From Hymenobacter jeongseonensis (GTDB taxonomy: Bacteria > Bacteroidota > Bacteroidia > Cytophagales > Hymenobacteraceae), in the NCBI RefSeq assembly GCF_015694725.1, contig NZ_JADQDQ010000009.1, positions 124,001 to 188,000 on the forward strand: a stretch of 64,000 nucleotides of DNA, in the 5' to 3' direction. Positions 1 through 9,810 of the stretch are shown here, piece by piece. Made by a program: the position numbers and the translations under genes. Numbering within the stretch: the first letter of the stretch is position 1; each line of letters opens with the position of its first letter. The notes beneath the pieces are model-generated. The model was not told the origin of the DNA. It was given only the letters and a program-made list of their open reading frames with translations, and searched no databases.

Positions 1-1353
1 CTTCTCGGCCTGTACCAGCTGGCCTTGGGCGGCATGCAACTCGTCCTGCTGCTGCTTGAGCAAGGCATAGGCGCGGCGCTTTTGGCCGTTGCTGCGCCAG
101 AGTACCGCGCTCAGGGCAGCCACTGCGCCCAAGCTCAGCAAAGCCCCGAGCAGAAACCACTGCTGGGCGCGGTTTTGCTTCCTGATAAGTTGGTCGTTTT
201 TGGTAAGCAAGCCAATTTGGGCTTGCTTTTTGGCGAGGTCGGCCCGGTACTCGAGCACGGCAGCCCGGCGCTGCAGGTCGCTGCTATTGAGGCTGTCTTT
301 GTAGGAGCTAAACAGTTGCTCGTAGCGGTAGGCATCGGCGTAGCGACCAAGCCGGTAAGACGCCTGGGCAATGACTTCGCTGGCGTCGCGGCTGAACGTT
401 TTGGTGCCGTTACGCTGCGAGCCCTGCAGGCTTTTTTTGGCGTAGACGAGGGCACTGTCGGGCTGGCCCGTATTCAGCAAGGCGCGGGCCAGCAGCAGTT
501 GGGCGCGGGGCACTTCGGCCAATACGTGCAGGCGCCGGGCTTCGGCAAGGCCGTGCAGCCCGTGCGTAAACGCTTGGGCGTACTTTCCCTGGCGCTCCGC
601 CATCTCGCCAATGTTGAGTTCTTCGAACAGCTGGCCCGCTTGGTTATTCGTTTGCTGCGCAATAATGGCCTCCTGCTCGTAGCTGCGCTGTGCCTGCGCC
701 CACTGGCCCTGCATGCGGGCTAGGTCGCCCAAGCCCGCGTGCGCGTTGCCAATGCTTTGGGGGTCGCCCGATTCCTTGGCCCACTTCATGCCTTGGTTAA
801 GGTAATCCAAAGCGTGCTCGTACTCACCCAAAAAAGTGCTGGTGACGCCGAGACGGGTGTTAAGAAAAGCCATCCATTTCCGGTCGTGCATGGCTTCGGC
901 CAGCGCCAGCCCCCGCAAATTCGCTTCCAGCGACTTCACGTACCGGCCCTGTTCCGAATACCCCGCCGACAAATTATACAGGCTCCGGGTCTGGCCTTCG
1001 CGGTCACCAACGCGGGCAAAATCCTGGCGCGCCTGCTCGGAGTAGGTGTGGGACAGCCCGTACTCGCCGTGGTGGCGGTAGTAGAACCCCAGTCCCAAAC
1101 GGGCCTCCGCGGCGCCGGCTGTGTACGCCAGCTGCTGCGCTAGCCGCAACGCCTGCCGAAACAAACCCGCCGACTCTTCGACTTCTGTATTGCGCAACGC
1201 CAACGCCAGCGCATTGAGGCGGTTTACCCGGGCGGTGTCGGCCCGCGGCTGGGCTTGCAAAGCGGTGCGCAGCTCCTCAGATGAAAGCTTTTGCGCCAGC
1301 AGTCCAAACGGAACCAGCAATGTCACCATTAAAAGAAGGTAGATTCTTCTCAT
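1..1353 (-). CDS. TPR sensor histidine kinase, C-terminus outside window
   Basis: The frame is open from an ATG at 1353 to the window edge (451 codons, no stop), so the gene is partial at its 3' end. It starts MRRIYLLLMVTLLVPFGLLA, a signal peptide or membrane anchor. A long run of TPR-like helical repeats follows (for example GEYEHALDYLNQGMKWAKES and QWAQAQRSYEQEA), then one membrane segment near residues 395-415 (WFLLGALLSLGAVAALSAVL) and a coiled linker ending GQLVQAEK. The same linker precedes the kinase core in the neighbour at 1465-3696, so a HisKA/HATPase core is inferred to lie beyond the edge. Such proteins sense an unknown signal through periplasmic TPRs. The kinase activity itself is inferred from the paralog and is not visible here. 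Confidence 0.85.
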   Translation of the reverse strand, partial: MRRIYLLLMVTLLVPFGLLAQKLSSEELRTALQAQPRADTARVNRLNALALALRNTEVEESAGLFRQALRLAQQLAYTAGAAEARLGLGFYYRHHGEYGLSHTYSEQARQDFARVGDREGQTRSLYNLSAGYSEQGRYVKSLEANLRGLALAEAMHDRKWMAFLNTRLGVTSTFLGEYEHALDYLNQGMKWAKESGDPQSIGNAHAGLGDLARMQGQWAQAQRSYEQEAIIAQQTNNQAGQLFEELNIGEMAERQGKYAQAFTHGLHGLAEARRLHVLAEVPRAQLLLARALLNTGQPDSALVYAKKSLQGSQRNGTKTFSRDASEVIAQASYRLGRYADAYRYEQLFSSYKDSLNSSDLQRRAAVLEYRADLAKKQAQIGLLTKNDQLIRKQNRAQQWFLLGALLSLGAVAALSAVLWRSNGQKRRAYALLKQQQDELHAAQGQLVQAEK

Positions 1354-1464
1354 GTAGCGCAAAGAAACCTCCAAATGGTCAGCCAGCTCTTAGTGTCGAG
1401 CTTATAATAACTGATTGCCAAACATATCTTGCCCCAGAATCAAGCTTTTTGGGTGTTCTACTTC

Positions 1465-3696
1465 CTACTGCGGCAGGGCGATGAGGAACTCGGTGCCGTG
1501 GCCCTCGCGGCTCTCTACCGTGAGCGTGCCGCCGTGGCCCTTGGTCACGATGTCGTAGCTCAGCGACAGGCCCAGGCCCGTGCCCTCCCCCGCCGGCTTG
1601 GTCGTGAAGAAGGGCTCGAAGATTTTCGCTCGCACCGCCTCGCTCATCCCCGCCCCGTTGTCCCGTACCCGGATTTCAACTTCTCGCCCAGGCAGCCGGC
1701 AGCACGTGCTCACCGCTACCGTGGGCTGGTAAGCAGCGCCGGCCGCGGCGGCTTGCTGTTGGCGTTCGCGCACGGCGTGCAGGGCATTGGTGCAGATGTT
1801 GAGCAACACCCGCCCTATGTCCTGCGTCACCACGGACACAAGGCCCAGCTTGGGGTCAAAATCCATCTCTAACTGCGCGCTGAACGACTTGTCGTGGGCA
1901 CAAAAGCCTTGGTAAGCCAAGGTCAGCGACTCGCCGGCCAAGGCATTGAGGTCGGTTGGTACGCGCTGTCCCACGCCTGCCCGCGAGTGCTCCAGCATGC
2001 CCTTGATGATGGCCGAAGCGCGCTGGCCGTGCTGGCTAATCTGCTGCAGGTTTTGCTTGAGCCCGACCAAAATTTCGCCCTCCAGCCCGGAATTGGGGCG
2101 GCCATCGGCGCCTTCGCTGTTGATGTCGTCGACGAGGTCGGTGCTGACTTCGGCGAAGTTTTTCATGAAGTTGAGCGGGTTTTGCAGCTCGTGGGCAATG
2201 CCGGCGGTGAGCTCGCCTAGAAAGGCCATCTTTTCGGCCTGCACCAGCTGCGACTGCGTTTGGCGAAGCTGGGCCAGCACCCGCCGCTTGGTGCGCAATT
2301 GCTGGTAAATCAACGCTCCCAATCCCGAAACCAGCACCACTGCCAGCAGCGCCCCTAGCAGCAGCCAATTGCCCAGCCGCAGGCGCTCCGCTTGCACGGC
2401 CTGCGCTTGGTGGAGGTTGTTAATCTGCGTGTTTTGCGCTTGCTCCACCCGCTCGCTCTCGTACTGCGCCACATGAAAGGAATTTTGCGCCGCATTAAAG
2501 GCCGCAGTTAGGGCCATGTAAATGCGGGAATAGCGCTGCGCCTCCGTAGGCCGCCCCTGGGCGTCGTAGAAGGCGGCTAGCTGCTGCAAATACTTGGGGC
2601 GCAGGCGGTCGAGTTTGGCCGCCGTTGCTTTTTGGTAAGCCAAAAGCCAGTGGGTTTCGGCGCGGGCATCGTCCTGCCGGGCCGTGTAGTACCGGGCCCA
2701 GGCCGCGTCAATCTCCAGTTCGCCCGGCTTGTCCGACATCGGCAAGCGCAGCGAATCCTCCAGGTGCTGCGCGCGCTTCAGGAGGCGGCCGGCGGGCTCT
2801 ACCTGCTTCATTTGCAGCAGCACCGCCGCTTTTTGCACAAGCGCATGCGCCCGAATCATGCTCTGTTCGCGCGGGTCGACCACGCGGGCGGCCAGGGCCG
2901 AATCGGACGCGCGCAGGGCGGCCTGGTGTTGCTGCTGCTGCAAGTAGAGCTTCGAGAGCGCCACGTAGGTAAACACCCGGTTCTGGCCCTGCACCTGCCG
3001 GAATTCGGGCTGGGCCAGGGCTTTGCTCAGGTACTGAACCGCCTTGTTGGCGTTGTCCCAATCAGCATAAATGGCGCCGGTTACCAGCAGCTCGTTGAGG
3101 TACAGGTTTCGGCTGAACTGCTGCGCCATATCGGCCGCGCGCAGGCTGCTGTTGATGGCGCGGTTGTAGTCGCCCATGCGCCGGTAGTAGGCACCTTGCG
3201 ATAAGTAGCAGGCCGCCACGTTCTCATCGTCGCCGCGCAGCCGGTAGAAGGCCAATTTGCGGTCGTAGTACTGCTTGCGTTCGTCCAGCGCATTTAAGCG
3301 GTTGAAGAGCGTGACCAAGTCAATGAGCAGCCAGGGAATGGCGCGCCCGGCCCGGTCAAACTCGGTTACAGCTGCTTGCATGCTGTCCAGGGCCACCATC
3401 TCCACGGCGGGCTGGTGCCAGAGCGCGAGGCCCGCCCGCAGGCGGCGGTAAGGCTTTTCGTTCAGCGCATTGGCGCGCTGATTCAAGGCCAAAAGCTGGT
3501 CGAGCAACGGCAAGGCCTGGGTGTTGGATGGGCGCAGGTCGAGCAGGTGCACCAGCGTTCGGAGCCGGGCCGTATCTGTGCGTTGCTGGGGCAGGGTCCC
3601 CGCCAAGGAGTCATAATCCGCATCCCAGTAGCGATGCTGTGCCTGCAAGGGTGCACACATGCCCCAAACGACCAGGACTGTCAGTATCCATTTCAT
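1465..3696 (-). CDS. TPR-containing membrane sensor histidine kinase
   Basis: Start chosen at ATG 3696 ([20 protein letters not shown], signal peptide); the frame also opens two codons upstream at a TTG. About 743 residues: TPR-like helices to about residue 400, a coiled stretch, one membrane helix ([20 protein letters not shown]), a linker ([16 protein letters not shown]), the phospho-acceptor H-box ([14 protein letters not shown]), and an HATPase domain with N-box [11 protein letters not shown]1 box DNGAGM and G2 box GTGLGLSLS. All catalytic boxes are present, so an active kinase is expected. It lies downstream of nothing on its own strand for 650 bases and just upstream of the paralogous kinase at 1-1353. 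No response regulator is encoded nearby. The signal is unknown. Confidence 0.92.
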   Translation of the reverse strand: MKWILTVLVVWGMCAPLQAQHRYWDADYDSLAGTLPQQRTDTARLRTLVHLLDLRPSNTQALPLLDQLLALNQRANALNEKPYRRLRAGLALWHQPAVEMVALDSMQAAVTEFDRAGRAIPWLLIDLVTLFNRLNALDERKQYYDRKLAFYRLRGDDENVAACYLSQGAYYRRMGDYNRAINSSLRAADMAQQFSRNLYLNELLVTGAIYADWDNANKAVQYLSKALAQPEFRQVQGQNRVFTYVALSKLYLQQQQHQAALRASDSALAARVVDPREQSMIRAHALVQKAAVLLQMKQVEPAGRLLKRAQHLEDSLRLPMSDKPGELEIDAAWARYYTARQDDARAETHWLLAYQKATAAKLDRLRPKYLQQLAAFYDAQGRPTEAQRYSRIYMALTAAFNAAQNSFHVAQYESERVEQAQNTQINNLHQAQAVQAERLRLGNWLLLGALLAVVLVSGLGALIYQQLRTKRRVLAQLRQTQSQLVQAEKMAFLGELTAGIAHELQNPLNFMKNFAEVSTDLVDDINSEGADGRPNSGLEGEILVGLKQNLQQISQHGQRASAIIKGMLEHSRAGVGQRVPTDLNALAGESLTLAYQGFCAHDKSFSAQLEMDFDPKLGLVSVVTQDIGRVLLNICTNALHAVRERQQQAAAAGAAYQPTVAVSTCCRLPGREVEIRVRDNGAGMSEAVRAKIFEPFFTTKPAGEGTGLGLSLSYDIVTKGHGGTLTVESREGHGTEFLIALPQ

Positions 3697-4365
3697 GGGC
3701 AAAGACAGGACTTTGATGCAGGCAAATGGGGCAGCGCATTGCTGGCCATACCCGCCAACAACCGGGGCCTGCTGCAGCCTGGCAAAAGGAGATTATCTTG
3801 ACAACTCATGGCAGGCAAACGGTAGAAAAGCTGGGGTAAGGAGCATGCCATACTAAATGTTAGTACCAGAAAGAATAGCAGGCGGCACGTTCCATTTGGT
3901 AAAGATTGATGAATCGGTGCACCCGATTGCACAGAACGTTCAATTTACTATACCTAAATAGGCGCCTATAACACAACACTACTAACAGTGGTTGTTGAAT
4001 TTCAAGCAAAAACCAAGTTTTTTAGTAAATATTGCTTCGTTATATATTATTTTCGTTATATATTATTTTCTGAACTAATCATTTTTCACATCCCCGTGCT
4101 TTGGCGTTTGCTCCCGGCTGGCATTGCCTAGCCCGAGCGGGGTTCCCAACTGCACTGCTTGGTGCGCGGGACCCGGCGCTTCACTAGCATTTTTTTCGTC
4201 AGAAGTTTATAAAATCCGCAATTGAATTGGAGGCCCCGGCAGCGCATTTGCCCTGGCCCCGCAGCCACTGCTCAGCACCAGCCATTGGATGTTTGTATTT
4301 TCATTTTTAAGTACTTGCTTTACGTTGGCGCGGGGCTGGATGCTCCGGTTTCCGCGCCCAGCCGC
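3697..4365. other. Intergenic region with AT-rich core and 16-bp tandem duplication
   Basis: This gap separates the divergent kinase and HD-hydrolase genes. The part from about 3940 to 4085 is much richer in A/T than the coding DNA around it. It contains two head-to-tail copies of TTCGTTATATATTATT at 4036-4067. I see no convincing gene; a 79-codon minus-strand frame over 3693-3932 has no family resemblance. It probably carries the promoters of both flanking genes. Confidence 0.5.
4036..4067. repeat. Two tandem copies of a 16-bp AT-rich unit
   Basis: TTCGTTATATATTATT is repeated exactly twice (4036-4051 and 4052-4067) and followed by TTC. It lies in the AT-rich spacer between divergent genes. 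Its function is unknown. Confidence 0.8.
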
Positions 4366-4983
4366 ATGCACGCCCAAGCCGCCGAAGCATACATCGTACA
4401 GGAGCTACGCCGGGGCCTCTCCCCCACGCTCTACTACCACGGCCTGCACCACACCCTCGACGTGACGGCGGTGGCCATGGAGCTCGCCGCAGCCGAAGGC
4501 GTAACCGACGCGGAAGCACTGTGCCTACTGCGCACGGCGGCCCTGTACCACGACGCCGGCTTTTTGCGGACTTACCAAGGACACGAAGCCGAAGGTTGCG
4601 AGCTGGTCCGGGTCACGCTGCCGGACTTCGGCTACTCCCCAGACCAAATCGAACAGATTTGTGTCATGATAATGGCTACGCAGTACCCCCAGGAACCGCG
4701 CAGCCAGCTGGCCGAAATCCTGTGCGACGCCGACCTCGACTACCTGGGCCGGCCCGATTTTGAGCCAATTTCAACCAGCCTTTTCAAAGAATTGACCGCC
4801 CGCGAGCTAATCGCCGACGAATACGAGTGGTATCAGCTGCAAGCCAATTTCCTGACCCACCACCGCTACTGGACGCCCACCACTGTGGCCCGGCGGGCGG
4901 CGTCCAAGCAGGCGCGCCTCGACCGTATTCTCGCCCTGCTCGCGGCCTGGCCCAACCCGGACGGGAATTTCCAGAACGTCTAG
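4366..4983 (+). CDS. HD-domain metal-dependent phosphohydrolase
   Basis: Start chosen at ATG 4366 (MHAQAAEAYIVQEL); the open frame runs 48 codons further upstream, but that part has no protein-like character. The product is about 205 residues. HD-family signatures are visible: YYHGLHHTLDV (first His), LLRTAALYHDAGF (HD pair) and a distal CDADLDYLGR (metal-binding Asp). These place it with small HD phosphohydrolases, which act on nucleotides or other phosphoesters; the substrate cannot be told from sequence. It converges with the MoeB-like gene, whose stop is about 47 bases away. The fold is well supported, the substrate is unknown. Confidence 0.85.
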   Translation: MHAQAAEAYIVQELRRGLSPTLYYHGLHHTLDVTAVAMELAAAEGVTDAEALCLLRTAALYHDAGFLRTYQGHEAEGCELVRVTLPDFGYSPDQIEQICVMIMATQYPQEPRSQLAEILCDADLDYLGRPDFEPISTSLFKELTARELIADEYEWYQLQANFLTHHRYWTPTTVARRAASKQARLDRILALLAAWPNPDGNFQNV

Positions 4984-5030
4984 CGTCTCGCTGGTTCGCG
5001 ACAACGCGGGCGTGCCTGCACCGGCGGCCC

Positions 5031-6134
5031 TTAGTAATCGGCTAAGCCATTGCGGAGCGAATACACCGTGACGCAGCCGTGGGCCAGTAGCAGGGCGGCG
5101 GCTTGCTGGCTGCGCCGGCCGCTGGCGCAATGCACTACCACCGGAACATCGACGCGAATTTTAGCGAGATTATCTGGCAGTTCCCCCAAGGGAATCAGGC
5201 GGCCGCCGATGTGGTACTGGGCGTATTCGTGCGGCTCGCGCACATCCAGCAGCTGCAAGGGCCGGCCGCTGTGCTGCCAAGTCTTCAGTTCCTCGGCGCT
5301 GATTTCGGGGGCCTGCGCCGCGCCGTCGGCGCTTGGAGTTTCGCCGCAAAATGCCGCGTAGTCAGCGGCCAGGGCCGTGAATTGCTGGTTGGCGGTCACG
5401 GCCCGGAAGCGAATGGGCTGAAACCGCATTCCAAGCGCATCCACCAGCAGCAGGCGCCCGCTCAATACTTCCCCGATACCGAGAATGATTTTAAGCGCCT
5501 CGGTTGCCTGCAGCGTGCCCACCAAACCAGGTAGCACGCCCAACACCCCGATTTCGGCGCAGCTAGGAGCCTCACCCGGGGCTGGCGGCGTAGGGTGCAG
5601 GCAGCGGTAGGTAGGGCCATTCTGGTAGTTAAACACCGAAACCTGGCCTTCAAACTTGAAAATAGCGCCGAACACCAACGGCTTGCCCAGGATGACGCAG
5701 GCGTCGTTGACTAGATAACGGGTGGCGAAATTGTCGGAGCAGTCCACCACCAAATCGTAGTCGGCAAACAGTTCCAGCGCATTCGCCGCCGTGAGGTGCA
5801 CTTGGTGGGTGCGCAGCTCGATAAACGGGTTTTGGGCGTGGAGTTTTTCGGCAGCCACCACGGCTTTGGGGCGGCCTACATCGGTGGTGGCGTACAGCAC
5901 CTGGCGTTGCAGGTTGCTGTCGTCCACGGTGTCAAAATCCAGCAAGCCCAGCGTGCCCACGCCCGCGGCGGCGAGGTACTGCAGCACCGGGCAGCCCAGC
6001 CCGCCGCAGCCCACCACCAGCACGCGGGCGGCTTTCAGCTTTTGCTGGCCCACCAAGCCGATTTCGGGCAGAAGCAAGTGGCGGCTGTAGCGGTTGGTTT
6101 CGGCAGCGGAAAGGGTTTCTTCGGCAGGTTTCAT
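5031..6134 (-). CDS. MoeB/ThiF-type adenylyltransferase with C-terminal rhodanese domain
   Basis: ATG 6134 (MKPAEETLSAAETNRYSRHL) gives 367 residues; longer frames add unlikely N-terminal sequence. Residues 1-250 form the E1-like fold: RYSRHLLLPEIG, nucleotide-binding GCGGLGCPVLQYLAAAGVG, DFDTVDDSNLQRQVLY, and DCSDNFATRYLVND. Residues 265-367 form a rhodanese domain with active-site loop HCASGRRSQQAA. In the family, the E1 part adenylates the C-terminal Gly-Gly of a sulfur carrier (MoaD or ThiS) and the rhodanese part relays persulfide sulfur, in molybdopterin or thiamine synthesis. No carrier or other cofactor gene is adjacent, so which pathway it serves is open. Confidence 0.9.
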   Translation of the reverse strand: MKPAEETLSAAETNRYSRHLLLPEIGLVGQQKLKAARVLVVGCGGLGCPVLQYLAAAGVGTLGLLDFDTVDDSNLQRQVLYATTDVGRPKAVVAAEKLHAQNPFIELRTHQVHLTAANALELFADYDLVVDCSDNFATRYLVNDACVILGKPLVFGAIFKFEGQVSVFNYQNGPTYRCLHPTPPAPGEAPSCAEIGVLGVLPGLVGTLQATEALKIILGIGEVLSGRLLLVDALGMRFQPIRFRAVTANQQFTALAADYAAFCGETPSADGAAQAPEISAEELKTWQHSGRPLQLLDVREPHEYAQYHIGGRLIPLGELPDNLAKIRVDVPVVVHCASGRRSQQAAALLLAHGCVTVYSLRNGLADY

Positions 6135-6548
6135 CAACAGAGAAGACAAGGGAGCGGATACCAAACAACTCAGCAACGCTTCTGACTTAATTAAGGTCGC
6201 AATTTCAGCACGACTGCTCCCCGTTGGCTGGCCAAGGGATTTCCGCTCAGTTAGGGCACCGATTCGAAGAGCACCTGACTGTGGCAAACTACCTCTTTCA
6301 TAGCTCTTGTGTGAGACGATGAATACGCTACATTTGCTGGATTCTGAAGCTATAAATACTAATAAGTTCCATAATATTTAAGCCCATTTCACTTAACATA
6401 ATAATAAAACAGGCTAGTTAAAATAATTTACAGGCCCTGATACTGACCCGATTTTTATTTAAAATTCTACCCGTGCACAACGTGCTGAATAATAAAATCC
6501 AATATCTTCGCTTAGCACGAGCATTAAACTGATTTCTCTCTAGCTATT
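6135..6548. other. Divergent intergenic region
   Basis: About 410 bases between divergent genes, AT-rich from 6300 to 6540. A perfect TAnnTTTG box (TACATTTG) lies at 6329-6336 and a TATCTTCG box at 6503-6510, about 39 bases before the ATG of the TPR gene at 6549. The second is the better promoter candidate for that gene. No gene or RNA was recognised. Confidence 0.4.
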
Positions 6549-7616
6549 ATGCCAAAGCCTCTACTATTATCCTTATTACTAGCACTTCCACTTGTAGGCT
6601 ACGCCCAAGTCGACACCGTTCGGGCCAGCACGCTGCCCGGCCCCCAGCTGGCAGAGAAGGCGTACAACAGCGGCTTGGCCAGCTTCAATGCCCAAAGCTA
6701 CTCGGCCGCCTTGCGCAGCTTCGACCAGGCCATTGCGGCCAAGGCTGATTTTGCGGCGGCTTATGCCAACCGCGCCGCTACTCGCTACGAACTCAAAGAA
6801 TATTCGCAGGCGCTGGCCGACTACGACCAAGCCCTGAAGCTGGAACCGGGCAACTACGCGGGCTACTTTGGCCGGGCCCGGGTGCGCGAAGCCCAGAACC
6901 AGCCGGCCGAAGCTGACCAAGACTATTCCGAAGCCGTGAAAGCCAAGCCCGACTACGCCCCGGCGTGGTACAACCGCGGCGTGCTGCGCTTTGAAAAAGG
7001 CGATTACCAAGCGGCCCGCGATGACTTTGACGGCGCCATCAAGGCCGACCCCAAAATGGCCTACGCCTACCACGACCGCGGCAGCGCCAACCAGAAGCTG
7101 AGCAACTACGCCGCCGCTACCCAAGACTATTCCCAGGCCCTGACCCTGCAGCCCGACCTGCTGGCGGCCCTGCTCAACCGCGCTACCTCCGAGCGCCGCA
7201 CGGGCCAGCTGCCCCAAGCCCTGCGCGACTACGACGCCTACATCGCAAAGAAAGCCGACAATGCACTGGCGTTCAGCAACCGGGGCAGTGCGCGCTTCGA
7301 AAACAAGGACTACGCCGGCGCCATTGCCGATTTCAGCCAAGCCATCAAGCTCGATGCGGCTTATGCCTATGCCTGGAACAACCGGGCCGCCGCCCAGCTC
7401 AAGCTGGAGAAATACGCGCCGGCTGCCGCCGACGCCAGCCAAGCCATTAAGCTGAAACCCGATTACGCCGAGGCCTACCTCAACCGCGGCCACGCCCGCG
7501 AAATGCTGCGCCAAGCCGACGAAGCCTGCCAAGACTGGCGCAAAGCCGCCGAACTGGGCATTGCGGCCGGCGATAATTACGCCGCGGCCGCCGGCTGCGC
7601 AGGTGAAGCCCAGTAA
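6549..7616 (+). CDS. Secreted tetratricopeptide repeat protein (nine TPRs)
   Basis: The 355-residue product begins with a signal peptide (MPKPLLLSLLLALPLVGYAQ). From about residue 35 to 345 it is almost entirely nine consecutive 34-residue TPR units with canonical spacing, such as YAPAWYNRGVLRFEKGDYQA and NALAFSNRGSARFENKDYAG. TPR arrays are protein-binding scaffolds. Export to the periplasm is expected. The OmpA-family gene 84 bases downstream also carries TPRs, and the two may be co-expressed; a partnership between them is inference only. No catalytic motif is seen. Confidence 0.88.
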   Translation: MPKPLLLSLLLALPLVGYAQVDTVRASTLPGPQLAEKAYNSGLASFNAQSYSAALRSFDQAIAAKADFAAAYANRAATRYELKEYSQALADYDQALKLEPGNYAGYFGRARVREAQNQPAEADQDYSEAVKAKPDYAPAWYNRGVLRFEKGDYQAARDDFDGAIKADPKMAYAYHDRGSANQKLSNYAAATQDYSQALTLQPDLLAALLNRATSERRTGQLPQALRDYDAYIAKKADNALAFSNRGSARFENKDYAGAIADFSQAIKLDAAYAYAWNNRAAAQLKLEKYAPAAADASQAIKLKPDYAEAYLNRGHAREMLRQADEACQDWRKAAELGIAAGDNYAAAAGCAGEAQ

Positions 7617-7700
7617 GAAGGCGCATTCGGCACCCAAACCGCACTTTGCTACCGGTGCACTGATTGAACGCGTCAAGGCACGTTCCTACCCCTTTTATTT

Positions 7701-9767
7701 ATGTCAATGCCTATCCTCTTCCGCCTGTTTCTGCTACTGCTATTGGCTCCTACGTTCCAAGCGGCGGCCCAAAGCGTGGCCTTTAGCAAAGACCAGTTTT
7801 CTGAGAACAAGGAAGGCTTGCGCGAGGCAATGCGCGAGATGAAAGAAGGCGACACCGAATACAGCGCCGACCCGGCCCGCTACGCCCAGGCCCTGCCCCA
7901 TTACCTGGCCGCTCAGGAGTTCAACCCCAACAACGCGGGCCTGAACGTGAAAATCGGCGACTGCTACCTGCATTCGACCACCAAAACGGCTGCCCTTCCC
8001 TATCTGCAAAAAGCCGCCAAGCTCGACGCCACCGCCGATGCACGCACGCACTTCCTGCTGGCCCGCGCCCTGCACCTGAGTGCCAAGTGGCGCGAAGCCA
8101 TTGCCGAATACCAGTTGGCCCCGCCCGTGGGCGGCAATACGCGCAACGGCAGCGCCGACGCCCTGACGGCAAATGATTTGCAGCGCTACATTCAGCAGTG
8201 CCGCAACGGCCAATTGCTGATGGCTCGCCCCGTGCGCGTGTTCGTCGACAATGCCGGGCCGGAGCTGAACTCGGCCGATTCGGACTATGGGCCCGTGGTA
8301 TCGGCCGACGAGTCGACTATTGTCATAACCTCCCGGCGGGCCGGCTCGATTGGTGGCAAAAAGGACCCCGAGGGCAACGGCTACTTCGAAGACATTTACC
8401 AAGCGACCTGGACGGGCAAAGCCTGGAGCCGCGCCGCCAACCTGGGCGCGCCCGTGAACACCGACGAACACAACGCCACTGTGGGCCTCGCGCCCGACGG
8501 CCAGCGCATGCTGGTATACTCCAATGCCAACGGCGGCGACATTCTCGAGGCCAACCTGGGCGGCAGCGCCTGGGGCAAGCCCAAGCAGCTGGGCTCGCGC
8601 ATCAACACGCGCAGCCACGAAACGTCGGCCAGTTACTCGCCCGACGGTCGATACTTGTACTTCGTGAGCGACCGGGAAGAAGGCAGCCTGGGCCGCTCCG
8701 ACATTTATAAGGTAGAGCTGGAAAGCCGGACGCCGCCCGTGAACCTGGGCTCTACAATTAATACGGCCTACGGCGAAGAAGGCGTGTTTATGCAACCCGA
8801 TGGCAAAACCATGTTCTTCTCCTCGGAAGGCCACAACACGATGGGCGGCTACGACATCTTCAAGTCGGTGTTTGAAAACGGCAAGTGGAGCAAGCCCGAA
8901 AACCTGGGCTGGCCCATCAATACGCCCGACGACGACGTGTTTTTTGTTACCTCGGCGTCGGGGCGGCACGGCTACTACTCCAGCGACCGGCCCGGCGGGC
9001 TGGGCGCCAAGGACATCTACCGCATCACCTTTCTCGGCCCCGAAAAACAGCCCCTGCTGAGCGAAGAAGACCAGTTGCTGGCCTCGCGGCTCGCGCCCAT
9101 GAAGCAAACCGTGCTGGCCCCGGCCGTGGAAGTAGCCACCGCCCAGGTCACCATTCTGAAAGGCACCGTGACCGATGACGCCACCAAGCAGCCCGTGGAA
9201 GCGGCCATTGACCTCATCGACAACACCAGCGGCCAGACCATTGCCACGTTCCGCAGCAACTCCACTTCGGGCCGGTACTTGGTGAGTTTGCCTTCGGGTA
9301 CCAACTACGGCATTGTGGTGCGGCAGGAAGGCTACTTGTTTCACTCCGAAAACTTCGACCTGCCCGCTGGCGCCGCCTACGCCGAAGTAGTGAAAGACAT
9401 TCCCCTCAAGCGGCTGGAAATGGGCGTCACCATTGTGTTGAAGAACATTTTCTTCGATACGGGCAAAGCGTCTTTACGCCCCGAAAGCACTGCCGAGTTG
9501 GAGCGCCTGCAAAAGCTCCTCACCGAAACCCCGGCCCTGAAGCTGGAGATGGCCGGCCACACCGACGATGTGGGCGAAGCCGCCAAAAACCAGGACCTCA
9601 GCCAGCGCCGCGCCCAAGCCGTGGTTGCTTACCTTACCCAGCACGGCATTGCGGCCGCCCGCCTCACCGCCGCGGGCTACGGCGAAACCCGTCCCGTAGC
9701 GCCCAATACCAACAAAGCCAACCGCCAGCTCAACCGCCGCACCGAGTTTAAAGTGACCGGCAAATAA
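7701..9767 (+). CDS. PorE-like envelope protein: TPR, PD40 propeller, CRD, OmpA domain
   Basis: 688 residues (alternative start at the second Met, 7707). Order: signal peptide (MSMPILFRLFLLLLLAP..AAAQ), TPR-like helices to about 170, PD40/WD40-like propeller at roughly 195-450 with repeated SPDGRYLYFVSDR and QPDGKTMFFSSEG motifs, a carboxypeptidase-regulatory-like beta domain at about 480-560 (LKGTVTDDATKQPVEAAIDL), and a C-terminal OmpA peptidoglycan-binding domain (FFDTGKASLRPES, GHTDDVGEAAKNQDLSQRRA). This is the domain order described for PorE, which anchors the type IX secretion system to peptidoglycan. Unlike PorE it has no obvious lipobox. It follows the TPR gene on the same strand. 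Confidence 0.88.
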   Translation: MSMPILFRLFLLLLLAPTFQAAAQSVAFSKDQFSENKEGLREAMREMKEGDTEYSADPARYAQALPHYLAAQEFNPNNAGLNVKIGDCYLHSTTKTAALPYLQKAAKLDATADARTHFLLARALHLSAKWREAIAEYQLAPPVGGNTRNGSADALTANDLQRYIQQCRNGQLLMARPVRVFVDNAGPELNSADSDYGPVVSADESTIVITSRRAGSIGGKKDPEGNGYFEDIYQATWTGKAWSRAANLGAPVNTDEHNATVGLAPDGQRMLVYSNANGGDILEANLGGSAWGKPKQLGSRINTRSHETSASYSPDGRYLYFVSDREEGSLGRSDIYKVELESRTPPVNLGSTINTAYGEEGVFMQPDGKTMFFSSEGHNTMGGYDIFKSVFENGKWSKPENLGWPINTPDDDVFFVTSASGRHGYYSSDRPGGLGAKDIYRITFLGPEKQPLLSEEDQLLASRLAPMKQTVLAPAVEVATAQVTILKGTVTDDATKQPVEAAIDLIDNTSGQTIATFRSNSTSGRYLVSLPSGTNYGIVVRQEGYLFHSENFDLPAGAAYAEVVKDIPLKRLEMGVTIVLKNIFFDTGKASLRPESTAELERLQKLLTETPALKLEMAGHTDDVGEAAKNQDLSQRRAQAVVAYLTQHGIAAARLTAAGYGETRPVAPNTNKANRQLNRRTEFKVTGK

Positions 9768-9810
9768 TCTTTGGGGCGCCGAAAACCGCCGGTACCGTTC
9801 ATGTTCCCAG

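Noticed and set aside
3693-3932. 79-codon minus-strand frame before the kinase gene
   Set aside because: Cys/Leu/Ser-rich with no family pattern; it overlaps the kinase start and likely promoter.
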